Origin: Pseudonocardia humida
Lineage (GTDB): Bacteria; Actinomycetota; Actinomycetes; Mycobacteriales; Pseudonocardiaceae
Length of the DNA: 64,000 nucleotides
Direction of reading: 5' to 3'
Assembly: GCF_023898865.1 (NCBI RefSeq)
Contig: NZ_JAGSOV010000065.1
Span: 1 to 64,000 of the forward strand
Position 1 is the stretch's first letter. Each line of letters starts with the position of its first letter. Positions 1 through 7,948 of the stretch are shown here, piece after piece. A model generated the notes under the pieces. It was given only the letters and a program-made list of their open reading frames with translations, had not been told where the DNA came from and ran no database searches. The position numbers and the translations under genes were made by a program.

Positions 1-61
1 GCATGTCCGCGGCGAACGCCTCGATCCGCGGGCGGACCTGCTCCATCTCCTCCGGAGTCAC
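1..61 (-). CDS. IS701-like transposase, N-terminal end (cut by window edge)
   Basis: Only the first 20 codons are present, running off the left edge. Reading leftwards from a GTG start, the peptide is V-T-P-E-E-M-E-Q-V-R-P-R-I-E-A-F-A-A-D-M. This resembles the start of IS701-family transposases, in which an acidic stretch is followed by R-x-R-[LI]-E-x-F-A-x-[ED]-[MV]. The upstream side (62-120) carries a GGTGT...ACACC inverted repeat, as could occur near an element end. The assignment is recognition of a short segment, so another protein is possible; the position at the edge of a low-GC accessory block fits an insertion sequence. Confidence 0.5.
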   Translation of the reverse strand, partial: MTPEEMEQVRPRIEAFAADM

Positions 62-354
62 ACCCGGAACAAGATCACAGACCTGGTGTCAGACCCGGCA
101 GCGACACACCTAACAAAGCCCTACTAGGCGCCGTCGATCTCCCGGAGGGCGGCCACGCGACGACCCGGGGCGCGGAGCTGATCGAGGTAGGGGGTCCCCG
201 GCCGTCACGGGGGCGCCCCGGGGCGCCGCATGGTCCGGGCTGCGCCAGGTCGACGGGATGCCGCACACGCCTCCATGTAACACCTCCTCTGCGGAGGGCT
301 GCGCACGACGGCGTCAAAGAGATATCCTCTATCGCGCTGAAGTAGACTCGGGGT
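62..354. other. Non-coding stretch with a palindrome and a repeat arm
   Basis: No convincing gene is seen. The stretch contains a perfect 16-bp palindrome GGCGCCCCGGGGCGCC (212-227). It also has a segment (237-268) that matches, in inverted orientation, the repeat at 3290-3321. The right end, with a TAGACT hexamer at 342-347 just before the GTG of the next gene, could be a -10 element for a nearly leaderless transcript. Confidence 0.4.
237..268 (+). repeat. Dispersed repeat, copy 1 (inverted relative to copy at 3290)
   Basis: The 32 bases read GGGCTGCGCCAGGTCGACGG followed by GATGCCGCACAC. The reverse complement matches 3290-3321 with one mismatch. The two copies therefore lie in inverted orientation around the HEPN-like gene pair and the decayed region. 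The repeat is not part of a recognisable coding sequence here. Confidence 0.75.
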
Positions 355-1503
355 GTGTCGTCTCCCGATAAGGTGCTTCGCAAGAAGATTGCCATCTGTC
401 ACATTGTGCGAGATATGCAGTTCCTTTCGCGTGTTGCGTACGATATTGTCGCTAACCAGAACAATCGCGTAATCGTCTCGCTTGCGACCAATGCCCTCAC
501 GTCGTTTATGGTCTACGAGTCAGCAAGGTTTATTCGAGGGAGTGCTCCGGAATATCTAGACCTTGCAAATGTCGTCCTCTCGGAGGAGTTGACCGCATCG
601 CGGCACAGCGTCAAGCTCTTCGATGGCGATGAGGCTGGCTATGTCGGCGTCAGTGCCCTGTTTGAGGACGGCTTCCTCCAAGCCGATCGAGAGGCATTCA
701 TCGAATCGATCGGATTTGCGCCCTTGCGGGCCTTCGGCGTTGACCTAGGGTTGACGTTCCTAGGTGGCAAGTTGATATATACGACAAATGCCTTGCAGTT
801 CAACTTAGGTCTTGGACCTGGCGCTGCATATCAGAAGGATTCAGGGCAGCGGCTGATGGAGATGGCGCGACAGTGCAGTCAGTTCGCGACGAGTATAGGT
901 TCGGCCACTGGAATTACCGGGCCCGGCGGCTCGTTTGTGGGACGTTTCGATGACTCCATGTTCTGCGCACGGGATACCGTTGCGAGCACCTTCTATGTGG
1001 ATCTCGCTGATCCCGCCCTAGCGGATGGCTTATCGGCATCGCTGGCTGCGATTTGCGGCATGCTGAATACTCTAACTCTGATGATCGGCCTAGATACGTC
1101 GATCGATAACGGCCCAACTGTAACGAAACTACACTTTGTGGTACTGTGGCACGGAGTTCGCGCTCTAGCGGAGATCCAAGCGAAGTTTGGCGAATTCCTC
1201 AGCCCCGCATCAAAGGCGGCACTGAATCAGGCCCTCAATCTTGGGTCTGCTGCCGTCGTGCTGACCGACGGTGACAACCGTCTAAGAAACGCGCTGGTTC
1301 ACTACGGACTTAATAGGCACTACCCGGTCGCTCAACTGGACCCGAGTAGACCACTTTTCGGGCTAGTGGAGACCGTCTATCCGTCACTCGACTACTTCGA
1401 GTTTCAGAAAATCGTCTACGATGCTACCTCGCGACTAGCGGAAGTGTTGAACCAGTGGCTCCAAATATCGCCAACAATCGGACGCGCCGCTCCTCGGTCA
1501 TGA
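355..1503 (+). CDS. HEPN-like protein of unknown function (382 aa)
   Basis: The product has no family I can name. Its C-terminal third contains D-N-R-L-R-N-A-L-V-H-Y (around residues 308-318), which fits the R-x4-6-H signature of HEPN ribonuclease domains, here R-N-A-L-V-H. HEPN domains are common in toxin-antitoxin, abortive-infection and other defence proteins; a nuclease role here is inference. There is no signal peptide or membrane segment. Base and codon use are clearly less GC-rich than in the genes from 4459 onwards (for example ATA, TTA and AGA codons), which suggests transfer. The GTG start is chosen because no upstream in-frame alternative looks coding. It converges on a second gene with the same motif. 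Confidence 0.75.
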   Translation: MSSPDKVLRKKIAICHIVRDMQFLSRVAYDIVANQNNRVIVSLATNALTSFMVYESARFIRGSAPEYLDLANVVLSEELTASRHSVKLFDGDEAGYVGVSALFEDGFLQADREAFIESIGFAPLRAFGVDLGLTFLGGKLIYTTNALQFNLGLGPGAAYQKDSGQRLMEMARQCSQFATSIGSATGITGPGGSFVGRFDDSMFCARDTVASTFYVDLADPALADGLSASLAAICGMLNTLTLMIGLDTSIDNGPTVTKLHFVVLWHGVRALAEIQAKFGEFLSPASKAALNQALNLGSAAVVLTDGDNRLRNALVHYGLNRHYPVAQLDPSRPLFGLVETVYPSLDYFEFQKIVYDATSRLAEVLNQWLQISPTIGRAAPRS

Positions 1504-1760
1504 CCAGTGGAAGATCGTGTTTACGATCTATGCGACACGCTGACCAAGGATCCGTGGACGCCATTCCGGGTAGCAATGTACCTGTAGGCAGCAGTTCTTG
1601 GACCGAGATCTGGTACCGAGATTATCCCCATCGGCGACGCACACTAAGCTCGGCGGGCGCATCTCGACTTCCCAACGTTCTTCGGTCAATCCACGGGGCT
1701 ACCGCGTCCACGAGTTAGCTTCTTTGTGCCAGCGGAACCAAATCCCAACTCGTTCGTAAC
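1504..1760. other. Gap between convergent HEPN-like genes
   Basis: A 6-bp hairpin GATCGT-GTTT-ACGATC sits at 1513-1528, just after the first gene, and may help end its transcript, though the stem is short. The remaining 230 bases are low-GC. Read in the frame of the preceding gene they give a fairly protein-like string interrupted by stops at about 1585, 1645 and 1759, which may be remnant coding sequence. Confidence 0.3.
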
Positions 1761-2561
1761 CTAGTGATTGGACTGAGCGGCCTCATTGAACTTCTCAAGC
1801 CCATCCATAAGGCTTGTAAAAGCCAGCTGAGGATTCGAGAAGAAGCCCACGAGTAGCGCCTCGAAACGTTTCATTATTTCTTCGCGGCGGCCCTTCCAGA
1901 ACACCCGCTCCTCAAGATCTAGTAGTTCATACAAAAGATCTTCAATGTTTTCCAAGATGGATGCGAATGAATCTACGCTTTCAAGTCTTTCCACATCGGT
2001 CAGAGATTTCCACTTGTAATGCACAAAAGCGTTCCGCCTGTCGATGATTTTCTGCGCCAGCACTGTAGAACCATGGGAAAGTCTTGGCAATTCGGCTATG
2101 GTCCATAGTTCGCGAATTTTCTCGTTCCAGGTAAACTTTCGCAGTAGAAGATCGGCCAATTTATCAGACAGGCCCTGCCGAATGAATGACTTCCGAAGGA
2201 AGCCGTTAATTGTGTGCTCAAGCCACGTGGCATACAGGGTAACACTAATTTCGTAGTCATCCGGCTTGTCATCGTCGAATTGCTCAGCTCTTGCCAAAAG
2301 TGCGTCTCGATAATCGACAGTAAGCGCCGTAATTCTACTATTGTCCGTGTTCCGCATCTCATTAAACCAAAAGAGGACTACCGCCTCAACAATTTCATCT
2401 GCGGACTTACCTTGAATTTCAACATACCCATACTCTATGCAATTAATCAAACCGTTCTTGAAAACGGGCCGCCAAAAGGTCTCGAACGCGGCCGCCTCTT
2501 CTTCCGATTTAAAAGCAAAGACTAGTTCCTTAGGTATTTTAGGAGCGTCGGTCATGAGCAC
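1761..2561 (-). CDS. HEPN-like protein of unknown function (266 aa)
   Basis: A soluble, charged, mostly helical-looking protein with no named family that I recognise. Around residues 175-185 it carries I-I-D-R-R-N-A-F-V-H-Y-K-W. This contains the R-x4-H pattern (R-N-A-F-V-H) of HEPN ribonucleases and is nearly the same core as in the convergent gene at 355-1503. A preceding helix-rich stretch (N-G-F-L-R-K-S-F-I-R-Q-G-L onward) is as expected for a HEPN helical bundle. The gene is markedly AT-richer than the surrounding chromosome, with many TTC/TTT, AAA and ATT codons, pointing to horizontal origin. RNase activity and a defence role are inferred only from the motif and the island context. Confidence 0.75.
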   Translation of the reverse strand: MLMTDAPKIPKELVFAFKSEEEAAAFETFWRPVFKNGLINCIEYGYVEIQGKSADEIVEAVVLFWFNEMRNTDNSRITALTVDYRDALLARAEQFDDDKPDDYEISVTLYATWLEHTINGFLRKSFIRQGLSDKLADLLLRKFTWNEKIRELWTIAELPRLSHGSTVLAQKIIDRRNAFVHYKWKSLTDVERLESVDSFASILENIEDLLYELLDLEERVFWKGRREEIMKRFEALLVGFFSNPQLAFTSLMDGLEKFNEAAQSNH

Positions 2562-2829
2562 ATAGTATCTCCTCGACCGAGCGCGTGAGGAGAGGTTGTT
2601 CTGCGAACGTCAGCTCGGAAGACGACCCGGAGCGACTACGCTTCATCTGGGAAACGACTAGCGATGGCGCAGACAGCCGCCGGGCAGGATGGCAAGGGCG
2701 ACAACACTAGTCCAGCTAGCAAGCTGGGCTGCACTGTGGTTCGTGGGTTCCGAACGGTCGGTGGCTGACCGCATACTTGGATGGTGTCCACGCTGGTCCT
2801 GCCATCGTGGGTGGTCCCGGACGTCGAGG

Positions 2830-3201
2830 CGGGTGCGGGAGTGCGAGCGGGTGAGCTTGCGTCTGCTCCGCCACCAGCCGCACGGCGAGACCACCCGCGA
2901 TGCTGGTGTGGCCGCCGCGCTGATGTGGCTGACGCTGGGCGAGATCTCGCCGATGACACACCGGGGCGCGTCGGGCGAGCACAGCGCTGGCGGTTCGTGG
3001 ACGCGCGGTGTGTCGTTCGAACTGGCGCGGGCGGAGAGCTGGGTTGCGCTCTGCGTGGCGGCGGGAGCGCCATCGCCGACCGCGGAGGACTGGCAGCGGC
3101 TTGGGGTCGAGCCGGCGGCCTGGTCGACGTGGGTCATCGTCGAGCGGGCGGCGAGGTCGGCGCGCTCCTGCTCGACCAGCACGGAGCGCTCCAGCTCGTA
3201 G
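2830..3201 (+). pseudogene. Remnant of a small actinobacterial hypothetical gene
   Basis: From about 2850 the plus frame reads like a genuine protein: S-L-R-L-L-R-H-Q-P-H-G-E-T-T-R-D-A-G-V-A-A-A-L-M-W-L... is followed by R-A-E-S-W-V-A-L-C-V-A-A-G-A-P-S-P-T-A-E-D-W and ends at TAG. Third codon positions are strongly G/C. The same frame upstream is open to an ATG at 2689 but its translation (rich in C, W and R) does not look coding, and no clean start with a ribosome site is seen. I read it as a gene that lost its 5' part. It could also be a short functional gene with an unusual start. Confidence 0.3.
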
Positions 3202-3291
3202 CCCTTGGTCCGTCGGTGTCCATGCTCGTCCAGTCCGTCGCGCTACGGATGTCACTCAGTTAGTCACTCGCGCTCCCACCACGCCGGTGGT

Positions 3292-3472
3292 GTGTGGCAT
3301 CCCGTCGACCTGGCGCAGCCCGATCACGTCGCCGACGGGGGGCAACCTGCCGCGCCAAGTCGACCACAAGGTCTGGGCGACGGAGTCGTTCTGACCTCTC
3401 TGGAGCACCTCGCCAAGCTTGCCCCCCGTCGGCGACGTGATAGCCCTCCGGGAGGTCGGCGGGATGCCACAC
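3292..3472. repeat. MITE-like inverted repeat with ~53-bp arms
   Basis: The arm at 3292-3344 (starting GTGTGGCATCCCGTCGACCT and ending GACGGGGGGCAA) is matched, reverse-complemented and with roughly 83% identity by eye, by the arm at 3419-3472. About 74 bases lie between them. The left arm is also the match of the single arm at 237-268. The structure could fold into a long hairpin and resembles a non-autonomous mobile or REP-like element. No transposase lies inside. Confidence 0.7.
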
Positions 3473-3560
3473 GTCGCCGTCCCCACCCGACCGCCGCCCA
3501 TGTGCCTTTCCGGTCATCCCGGAGACCTGCCTGCCCGGGGAGGGCACGATACTACTCAAT

Positions 3561-4157
3561 GTGCTTACTCAGGTACCGGTCGTCGCAGCCTCGTTCGGCG
3601 CACTTGCAGCGCTGTTGGGTGTCGCATTGACTCAGTTCGCGACGAGTCGACGCGAGACCAAGCAATGGCAGCGACAGCTGGCGCAGGACGAGACTCGGTG
3701 GGAACGTGAGCGCCAGGAGCGGCAAGACCAATGGGATCGAGAAGACGCTGCCCGCTGGGAAAGAGAGAGATACAGTGCATACGCCGATCTGCTTGCGAGT
3801 GTCGAGAAATGGATTGACGCGGCTCGAAGCGAGAAGCCGAACCCGGCCGTCGGTCGCCCCTATATTACAGAGACCGGTGTGGCACGATTAGACGAAGCAC
3901 ATGAGGGCATCGAGCGTTCTGAGGAAATGGTCGAACTGCTCGCACCTGAGTCACTGCGCGGCAGAGTGCGTGGGATTGCCGTCAAGACTTCCTTCTTTAC
4001 ATTTAAGTACGGCCCAGTTGGTGAATCGATTGATGAGGCGCCTTCCGAGGATAGTGACACGGCATTGGCTGACATAACTCGGGCGCATCTCAACCTGCGT
4101 AGTCTGATCCGCAAGGATCTCGGGATCGAGCCGGTCGGCGAAGACGAGGAGTCGTAG
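3561..4157 (+). CDS. Membrane-anchored coiled-coil protein, unknown function (198 aa)
   Basis: An N-terminal hydrophobic segment (about residues 5-25, V-P-V-V-A-A-S-F-G-A-L-A-A-L-L-G-V-A-L) is followed by a long charged helix rich in R, E, Q and W (about 27-75, with repeated W-x-R-E and W-D-R-E-D). The remainder is a soluble helical domain. Proteins of this layout, a single TM helix followed by a W/R/E-rich coiled coil, recur as unannotated proteins in actinobacteria. The GTG start places the hydrophobic segment at the very N terminus. It is the last gene before the tRNA scar and so part of the island. Function is unknown; a membrane sensor or effector role is only a guess. Confidence 0.65.
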   Translation: MLTQVPVVAASFGALAALLGVALTQFATSRRETKQWQRQLAQDETRWERERQERQDQWDREDAARWERERYSAYADLLASVEKWIDAARSEKPNPAVGRPYITETGVARLDEAHEGIERSEEMVELLAPESLRGRVRGIAVKTSFFTFKYGPVGESIDEAPSEDSDTALADITRAHLNLRSLIRKDLGIEPVGEDEES

Positions 4158-4378
4158 CGGCGCTTGCGGCTGCATCGGCACAGAGCCGCGTGGCGCCCGC
4201 AGGGCGCCGCCTTGAACTCGTAGAGAAGAAGTCTGAACGCGCTGGCGTGACGTCGGCCTGACCAGGTCTCAGTTCGGGTCTCAGTCCCAGCCCGTTCAGC
4301 GAGCCGCATATGCCGCTCGACCTGCACCGATGGCATCGCCAGCAGCCTCGTGAACAGGGCAAACGCTGAAGCGCGGAA

Positions 4379-4431
4379 CTTGAAAGCGAGAGTCCCGCAA
4401 GGGTCCGGGGGTTCGAATCCCTCCGCTTCCG
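4379..4431 (+). other. 3' half of tRNA-Ser(UGA): attachment-site scar
   Basis: The bases can be laid on a class II tRNA: anticodon loop CTTGAAA (anticodon TGA), 3' anticodon strand GCGAG, long variable arm with CCC-GCAA-GGG, T arm GGGGG-TTCGAAT-CCCTC, acceptor 3' strand CGCTTCC and discriminator G. Nothing upstream pairs as a 5' half: the five bases before the loop do not pair with GCGAG, and no acceptor or D arm is present. A tRNA gene broken exactly at the anticodon loop is the usual product of tyrosine-integrase insertion. The mobile element therefore lies to the left, with the intact tRNA expected beyond the window. Confidence 0.75.
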
Positions 4432-4458
4432 CAACACCGGCGCCTGCGCCCGCGGTGG

Positions 4459-6231
4459 CTATCCCGGCCGGCGTAGGACGGGGAGGTCCAGGTGCGTGGG
4501 GTCGCCGAGCGTGAGGGTGAAGGTCTCGCCCGGTGGGCCGTGGTAGGAGAAGCACGAGGCGTCGTGGCCGGCGATCGCGATCCGGATCCGGTCACCGGCG
4601 CGGAGCAACGCCGACACCGGTAGCAGCTCGACGACCAGGTCGAGGTCCGCTCCGGGCTCGACCGGGAGGCGGTCGGCGCGGGCGAAGCTGCGCGGTACGC
4701 CGAGACCCGTGGGCGCGGCCGGCCCGGACGTCGCCCGCTGGAGGAACCGCAGGCAGCCCTCGGTCAGGTAGGTCACCGAGCCGTCGGGACCGATGTCCTC
4801 CAGGTAGACGTAGACCACGCCGTCGGTCCCGCTCGTGGCCAGGCGGAGCGTCGCCACCGGGAAGCCGAGGAGGTGCAGGTCGGCCGAGAGCGGTGCGGAG
4901 GTGAAGGTCAGCAGCGTCTCGTCGGCCTCCCGCCGATCAGGGTAGGCCGCGCCCCGGCCGATCTCGCCGGCGAGCCATCGATTGGTGGGGCCGGTCGTCG
5001 AGCCGGGATCGACGGCGTACCGCACGGTCGACCCGGACCCCGCACCGTCCGCCAGCTCGCCGGCCGGACCCGGGTGCAGCCGGTGCACGTCGACGTCCTC
5101 GGGCGGCCAGGCGTCCACGGTCCGCCACCGGTCCGTGCCGAGCGTGCTGTACGTCAGCGTGCCGTGCCCCGCCGGCGGCGCCGGGTCGGCTCCGAGGTAC
5201 CGCGCGAAGAACTCCACCAGCCGGCGGTCCTGGCCCTCGGGGGCGGCGAGACCACTTCCGTCGAGCGGATCGACGGGCCGCAGGGGGTCGGCGTGCGTGC
5301 GACCGCCGTGCCCCCACGGCCCGATCTCGACCGTCTGGTGGTTGGGCAGGGTGGCGAACCGCGTCAGGGCACCGGTGACGAAGGCGCCGTCGACCCAGCC
5401 GACCCGCACCAGCAGGGGGACGCCGGTCGCGGCGATCGCCTCGTAGGCGGCGGCCGGCGTGGTGATCGCCCAGTCGAGCCCTTCGACCCGGTCGTCGTGG
5501 AACGGCACCCGGTCCATCAGCTCGTGCACGTCGGTGTTGGACTGGTGCTCCGCGACCGCCTCGGCCAGCAGGGCCCGGCCGTCCGGACCGTCGACCGGTT
5601 TGACCGGCGTCGAGGGCTCGATCGATTCCGGGGGCAGCCCCCGTAGCCCGGCCAGTCGCTCGCGGGCCCCGATCACGCCGTCCTTGAGCCGGCTCTCGCC
5701 CATCCACCGGGCGAACCGGCCCGCGGTGGCGGCTCCGCCCGGGTAGAAGAGCTGGCGGTACGGGTCGTTCGGGCTGAACAGCGCGGCGACGGCGATCAGG
5801 TGCGGATCGCCGAGCCGCGCGACCAGCTCGGCGGCCTGGCCCTCGTAGGACGTGCCGAAGGCGCCGACCCGGCCGTTCGACCACGGCCGGGTCGCCACCC
5901 AGTCGATCAGCTCCCCGAAGTCGGCGATCTCGCGTTCACCGAGCTCGCTGGTCCGCACCCCGAACGACGCGCCGGTGCCGCGCGCGTCGGCCACGACGAA
6001 CGCGAAGCCCGCGGTGTTCCACAGCTCGCCCTCCGCCCGGTTGGTGTCGAACTCGGGGCCGGGGCGAGGCGGCTCCTCCGCGCGGTGGTAGCGGGTGGTC
6101 CGGACGACCGCACCGACGGTCTCGCCGGCGGCGACCTTCCCGACCGGCAGCCACACGTCGACAGCGAGCCGTACGCCGTCGCCGACCGGGACGTACACGG
6201 ACTGCAGCCGCCGGTTCGGGTCGAGGACCAT
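4459..6231 (-). CDS. CocE/NonD-family serine hydrolase (590 aa)
   Basis: The product is a CocE/NonD (X-Pro dipeptidyl-peptidase S15-like) hydrolase, a family acting on esters or N-acylated dipeptides; the real substrate is unknown. The nucleophile elbow G-T-S-Y-E-G lies near residues 126-131 (Ser about 128), with the acid in V-G-W-V-D-G and His in P-W-G-H-G-G. The C-terminal 220 residues form the beta-sandwich domain typical of the family. The start is the ATG giving M-V-L-D-P-N-R-R, because the open frame extending 26 codons further is Arg/Cys/Ala-rich and not conserved in character. Length is as usual. It is the first core-like gene beside the tRNA-Ser scar and is followed about 100 bp upstream on the same strand by another hydrolase. 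Confidence 0.88.
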   Translation of the reverse strand: MVLDPNRRLQSVYVPVGDGVRLAVDVWLPVGKVAAGETVGAVVRTTRYHRAEEPPRPGPEFDTNRAEGELWNTAGFAFVVADARGTGASFGVRTSELGEREIADFGELIDWVATRPWSNGRVGAFGTSYEGQAAELVARLGDPHLIAVAALFSPNDPYRQLFYPGGAATAGRFARWMGESRLKDGVIGARERLAGLRGLPPESIEPSTPVKPVDGPDGRALLAEAVAEHQSNTDVHELMDRVPFHDDRVEGLDWAITTPAAAYEAIAATGVPLLVRVGWVDGAFVTGALTRFATLPNHQTVEIGPWGHGGRTHADPLRPVDPLDGSGLAAPEGQDRRLVEFFARYLGADPAPPAGHGTLTYSTLGTDRWRTVDAWPPEDVDVHRLHPGPAGELADGAGSGSTVRYAVDPGSTTGPTNRWLAGEIGRGAAYPDRREADETLLTFTSAPLSADLHLLGFPVATLRLATSGTDGVVYVYLEDIGPDGSVTYLTEGCLRFLQRATSGPAAPTGLGVPRSFARADRLPVEPGADLDLVVELLPVSALLRAGDRIRIAIAGHDASCFSYHGPPGETFTLTLGDPTHLDLPVLRRPG

Positions 6232-6330
6232 GGCCGCGATCCTGGCCCCGCACGCCGCCGCTCCGGTACCGCATATCCGACGGCATGCCCGCGTCGAGCG
6301 GCTCCGCACCGCCGGTCCGACGGCCCGGCC

Positions 6331-7065
6331 TCACCTCAGGTGCCGGGCGAAGAACCGGTTCGCCGCGTCCCCCTCGAACTGCGGGACGCCGGTGTGCCCG
6401 CCCATGTTGGCGTGCAGCGTCTTCTCCGTGGAGCCGAAGGCGTCGAACAGGTCCAGGGCCGTCTGCCGGTCGTTGCCCTCGTCGTCCCACTGCAGCAGGA
6501 CGTGCAGGGGAATGGTGACCTGCCGGGCCTCCTCGAGGATGGTCCGGGGCACGAAGCTCCCGGCGAACAGGCCCGCGGCCGCGATGCGCGGCTCGACCAC
6601 CGCCAGCCGGACGCCGATGGAGATCACCCCTCCCGAGTACCCGACCGGGCCGCCGATCTCGGGCAGCGCGAGCAGCGCGTCCAGGGCGGCCTGCCACTCC
6701 GGGACCGCCTCGTCGACGAGCGGGAGGATGAGGGCGTCGATGATCTGGTCGCTGACCGGCTCGCCGGCCTCCAGCGCCCGGCGCAGGTCGGCGCGGGCCT
6801 GCTCGGCGGCGGCGGAACGGGGCCGGTCGCCGCTCCAGGGGAGCTCGATGGTGGCCGCGGCGAAGCCCTCCGCCGCGGCGTGCCGGGCCCGGGCGACCAG
6901 CCGGGGGTACATCTTGTGCAGTCCGAGCGGGGGGTGGCCGAGCAGGATCAGCGGGGCCGGTGCGGACGCGGATCCGGGCGTCCACAGGATGCCGGGGATC
7001 TCGCCGAGGGTGAACCCGCGTTCGAGGACGCCGTCGTCGAGGCGCTGGTCGGAGGTGAATCGCAT
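6331..7065 (-). CDS. Alpha/beta hydrolase, dienelactone-hydrolase-like (244 aa)
   Basis: A cytoplasmic alpha/beta hydrolase without a signal peptide. The nucleophile elbow G-Y-S-G-G is at about 142-146, a likely acid lies in Q-W-D-D-E (about 193) and the catalytic His in G-G-H-T-G (about 222). Size and motif spacing fit small esterases related to dienelactone hydrolases; the substrate is unknown. It is on the same strand as the CocE-like gene, about 100 bp before it, so the two may be co-transcribed. Its 5' side faces the divergent acetyltransferase gene, which gives a shared promoter region of about 240 bp. Confidence 0.85.
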   Translation of the reverse strand: MRFTSDQRLDDGVLERGFTLGEIPGILWTPGSASAPAPLILLGHPPLGLHKMYPRLVARARHAAAEGFAAATIELPWSGDRPRSAAAEQARADLRRALEAGEPVSDQIIDALILPLVDEAVPEWQAALDALLALPEIGGPVGYSGGVISIGVRLAVVEPRIAAAGLFAGSFVPRTILEEARQVTIPLHVLLQWDDEGNDRQTALDLFDAFGSTEKTLHANMGGHTGVPQFEGDAANRFFARHLR

Positions 7066-7304
7066 GGTCGTGCCTTTCGGGGGTGCGCGTGAGCGGCGCT
7101 CCCGGACGACCTACCGCCCGACCGTGACCCCGGAGGGGAGCACCCATGTCGATACTGCGTCCACGGGTACCACCTCCTCGATCTCTCGCACGGCCGCCGG
7201 AAGTTAGCAGTGGTCGTCGTGGCCCGCCAACGGGGTTTCCAGGGCCGGACGCCACGGGCCCTCCGCTCGTCCCGCACGGTGGGGGAGTCCGCCATGGTGG
7301 GGGC

Positions 7305-7925
7305 GTGCACCTGGAACCCACCTACCCGGTCGACACCGCGCGCCTGGTGCTGCGCCCGCTCGCGGACACCGACGTCGACGAGCTGCTGACCTACCGCGGG
7401 CGGGCGGACGTGTGCCGCTACCTGCCCTTCGAGCCGATGACCCGGGAGACGCTGCGGGCCCGCCTCGGCGCCGACCTGTCCCGCTCGGCGATCACGGCCG
7501 AGGGCCAGGCGCTGACCCTGGGCGTGCGGGTCCGGGACACCGGTCGGCTCGTCGGCGACGTCGTGCTGTTCTTCCGCAGCCAGGAGCACGCGCGCGGCGA
7601 GATCGGCTACGCCTTCCACCCCGACGTGGCCGGTCGCGGCTACGCGAGCGAGGCGTGCTCGGCGCTGCTGGGCCTGGGCTTCGACCAGCTCGGGCTGCAC
7701 CGGGTCATCGCCCGGCTGGACAGCCGCAACGAGGCCTCCGCCCGCCTCGCCGCGCGCCTGGGGATGCGGCGGGAGGCGCATTTCGTGCGCAGCGAGATGG
7801 CCAAGGGCGAATGGGTCGACCAGCTCGTCTTCGCCATGCTCGCCGAGGAGTGGCCGGGGTCCGCTGCGCACCGGGTCCAGCAGCGCGGCCGGGGGACGGC
7901 CCCGGGTCGTGCGACGGACGGGTGA
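7305..7925 (+). CDS. GNAT N-acetyltransferase, RimJ/RimL type (206 aa)
   Basis: A GNAT-fold acetyltransferase. It starts H-L-E-P-T-Y-P-V-D-T-A-R-L-V-L-R-P-L, typical of RimJ/RimL relatives. The acetyl-CoA binding strand-turn is Y-A-F-H-P-D-V-A-G-R-G-Y-A-S-E-A, and the C-terminal N-E-A-S-A-R-L-A-A-R-L-G-M-R follows. The acceptor could be a protein N terminus, an amino acid or an amine. I chose GTG 7305 because it begins the conserved domain. An in-frame ATG at 7146 has a good GGAGGGG site but would add 53 Pro/Gly/Arg-rich residues, so the start is not certain. Divergent from the hydrolase at 6331-7065. Confidence 0.85.
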   Translation: MHLEPTYPVDTARLVLRPLADTDVDELLTYRGRADVCRYLPFEPMTRETLRARLGADLSRSAITAEGQALTLGVRVRDTGRLVGDVVLFFRSQEHARGEIGYAFHPDVAGRGYASEACSALLGLGFDQLGLHRVIARLDSRNEASARLAARLGMRREAHFVRSEMAKGEWVDQLVFAMLAEEWPGSAAHRVQQRGRGTAPGRATDG

Positions 7926-7948
7926 CGAGGAGCGGCCCCGCCGGAACG

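Larger units (their letters stand above)
2562..3560. other. About 1 kb of mostly decayed or non-coding island sequence
   Basis: GC content rises from the low value of the HEPN genes back to the genomic level across this stretch. It contains one doubtful coding remnant (2830-3201) and a large imperfect inverted repeat (3292-3344 with 3419-3472). Several overlapping open frames exist on both strands, but they are repetitive in Arg, Pro and Gly and look like by-products of high GC. Confidence 0.5.

Noticed and set aside
205..402. A minus-strand gene before the first HEPN-like gene
   Set aside because: The frame overlaps repeat sequence and the start of the plus-strand gene, and its composition is not protein-like.
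1507..1759. Continuation of the 355-1503 gene or a separate gene in the same frame
   Set aside because: The frame reads plausibly but is broken by several stops, and no start with a ribosome site is seen.
4379..4431. A functional tRNA-Ser gene
   Set aside because: No 5' acceptor strand, D arm or 5' anticodon strand is present upstream, so it is treated as an integration scar.
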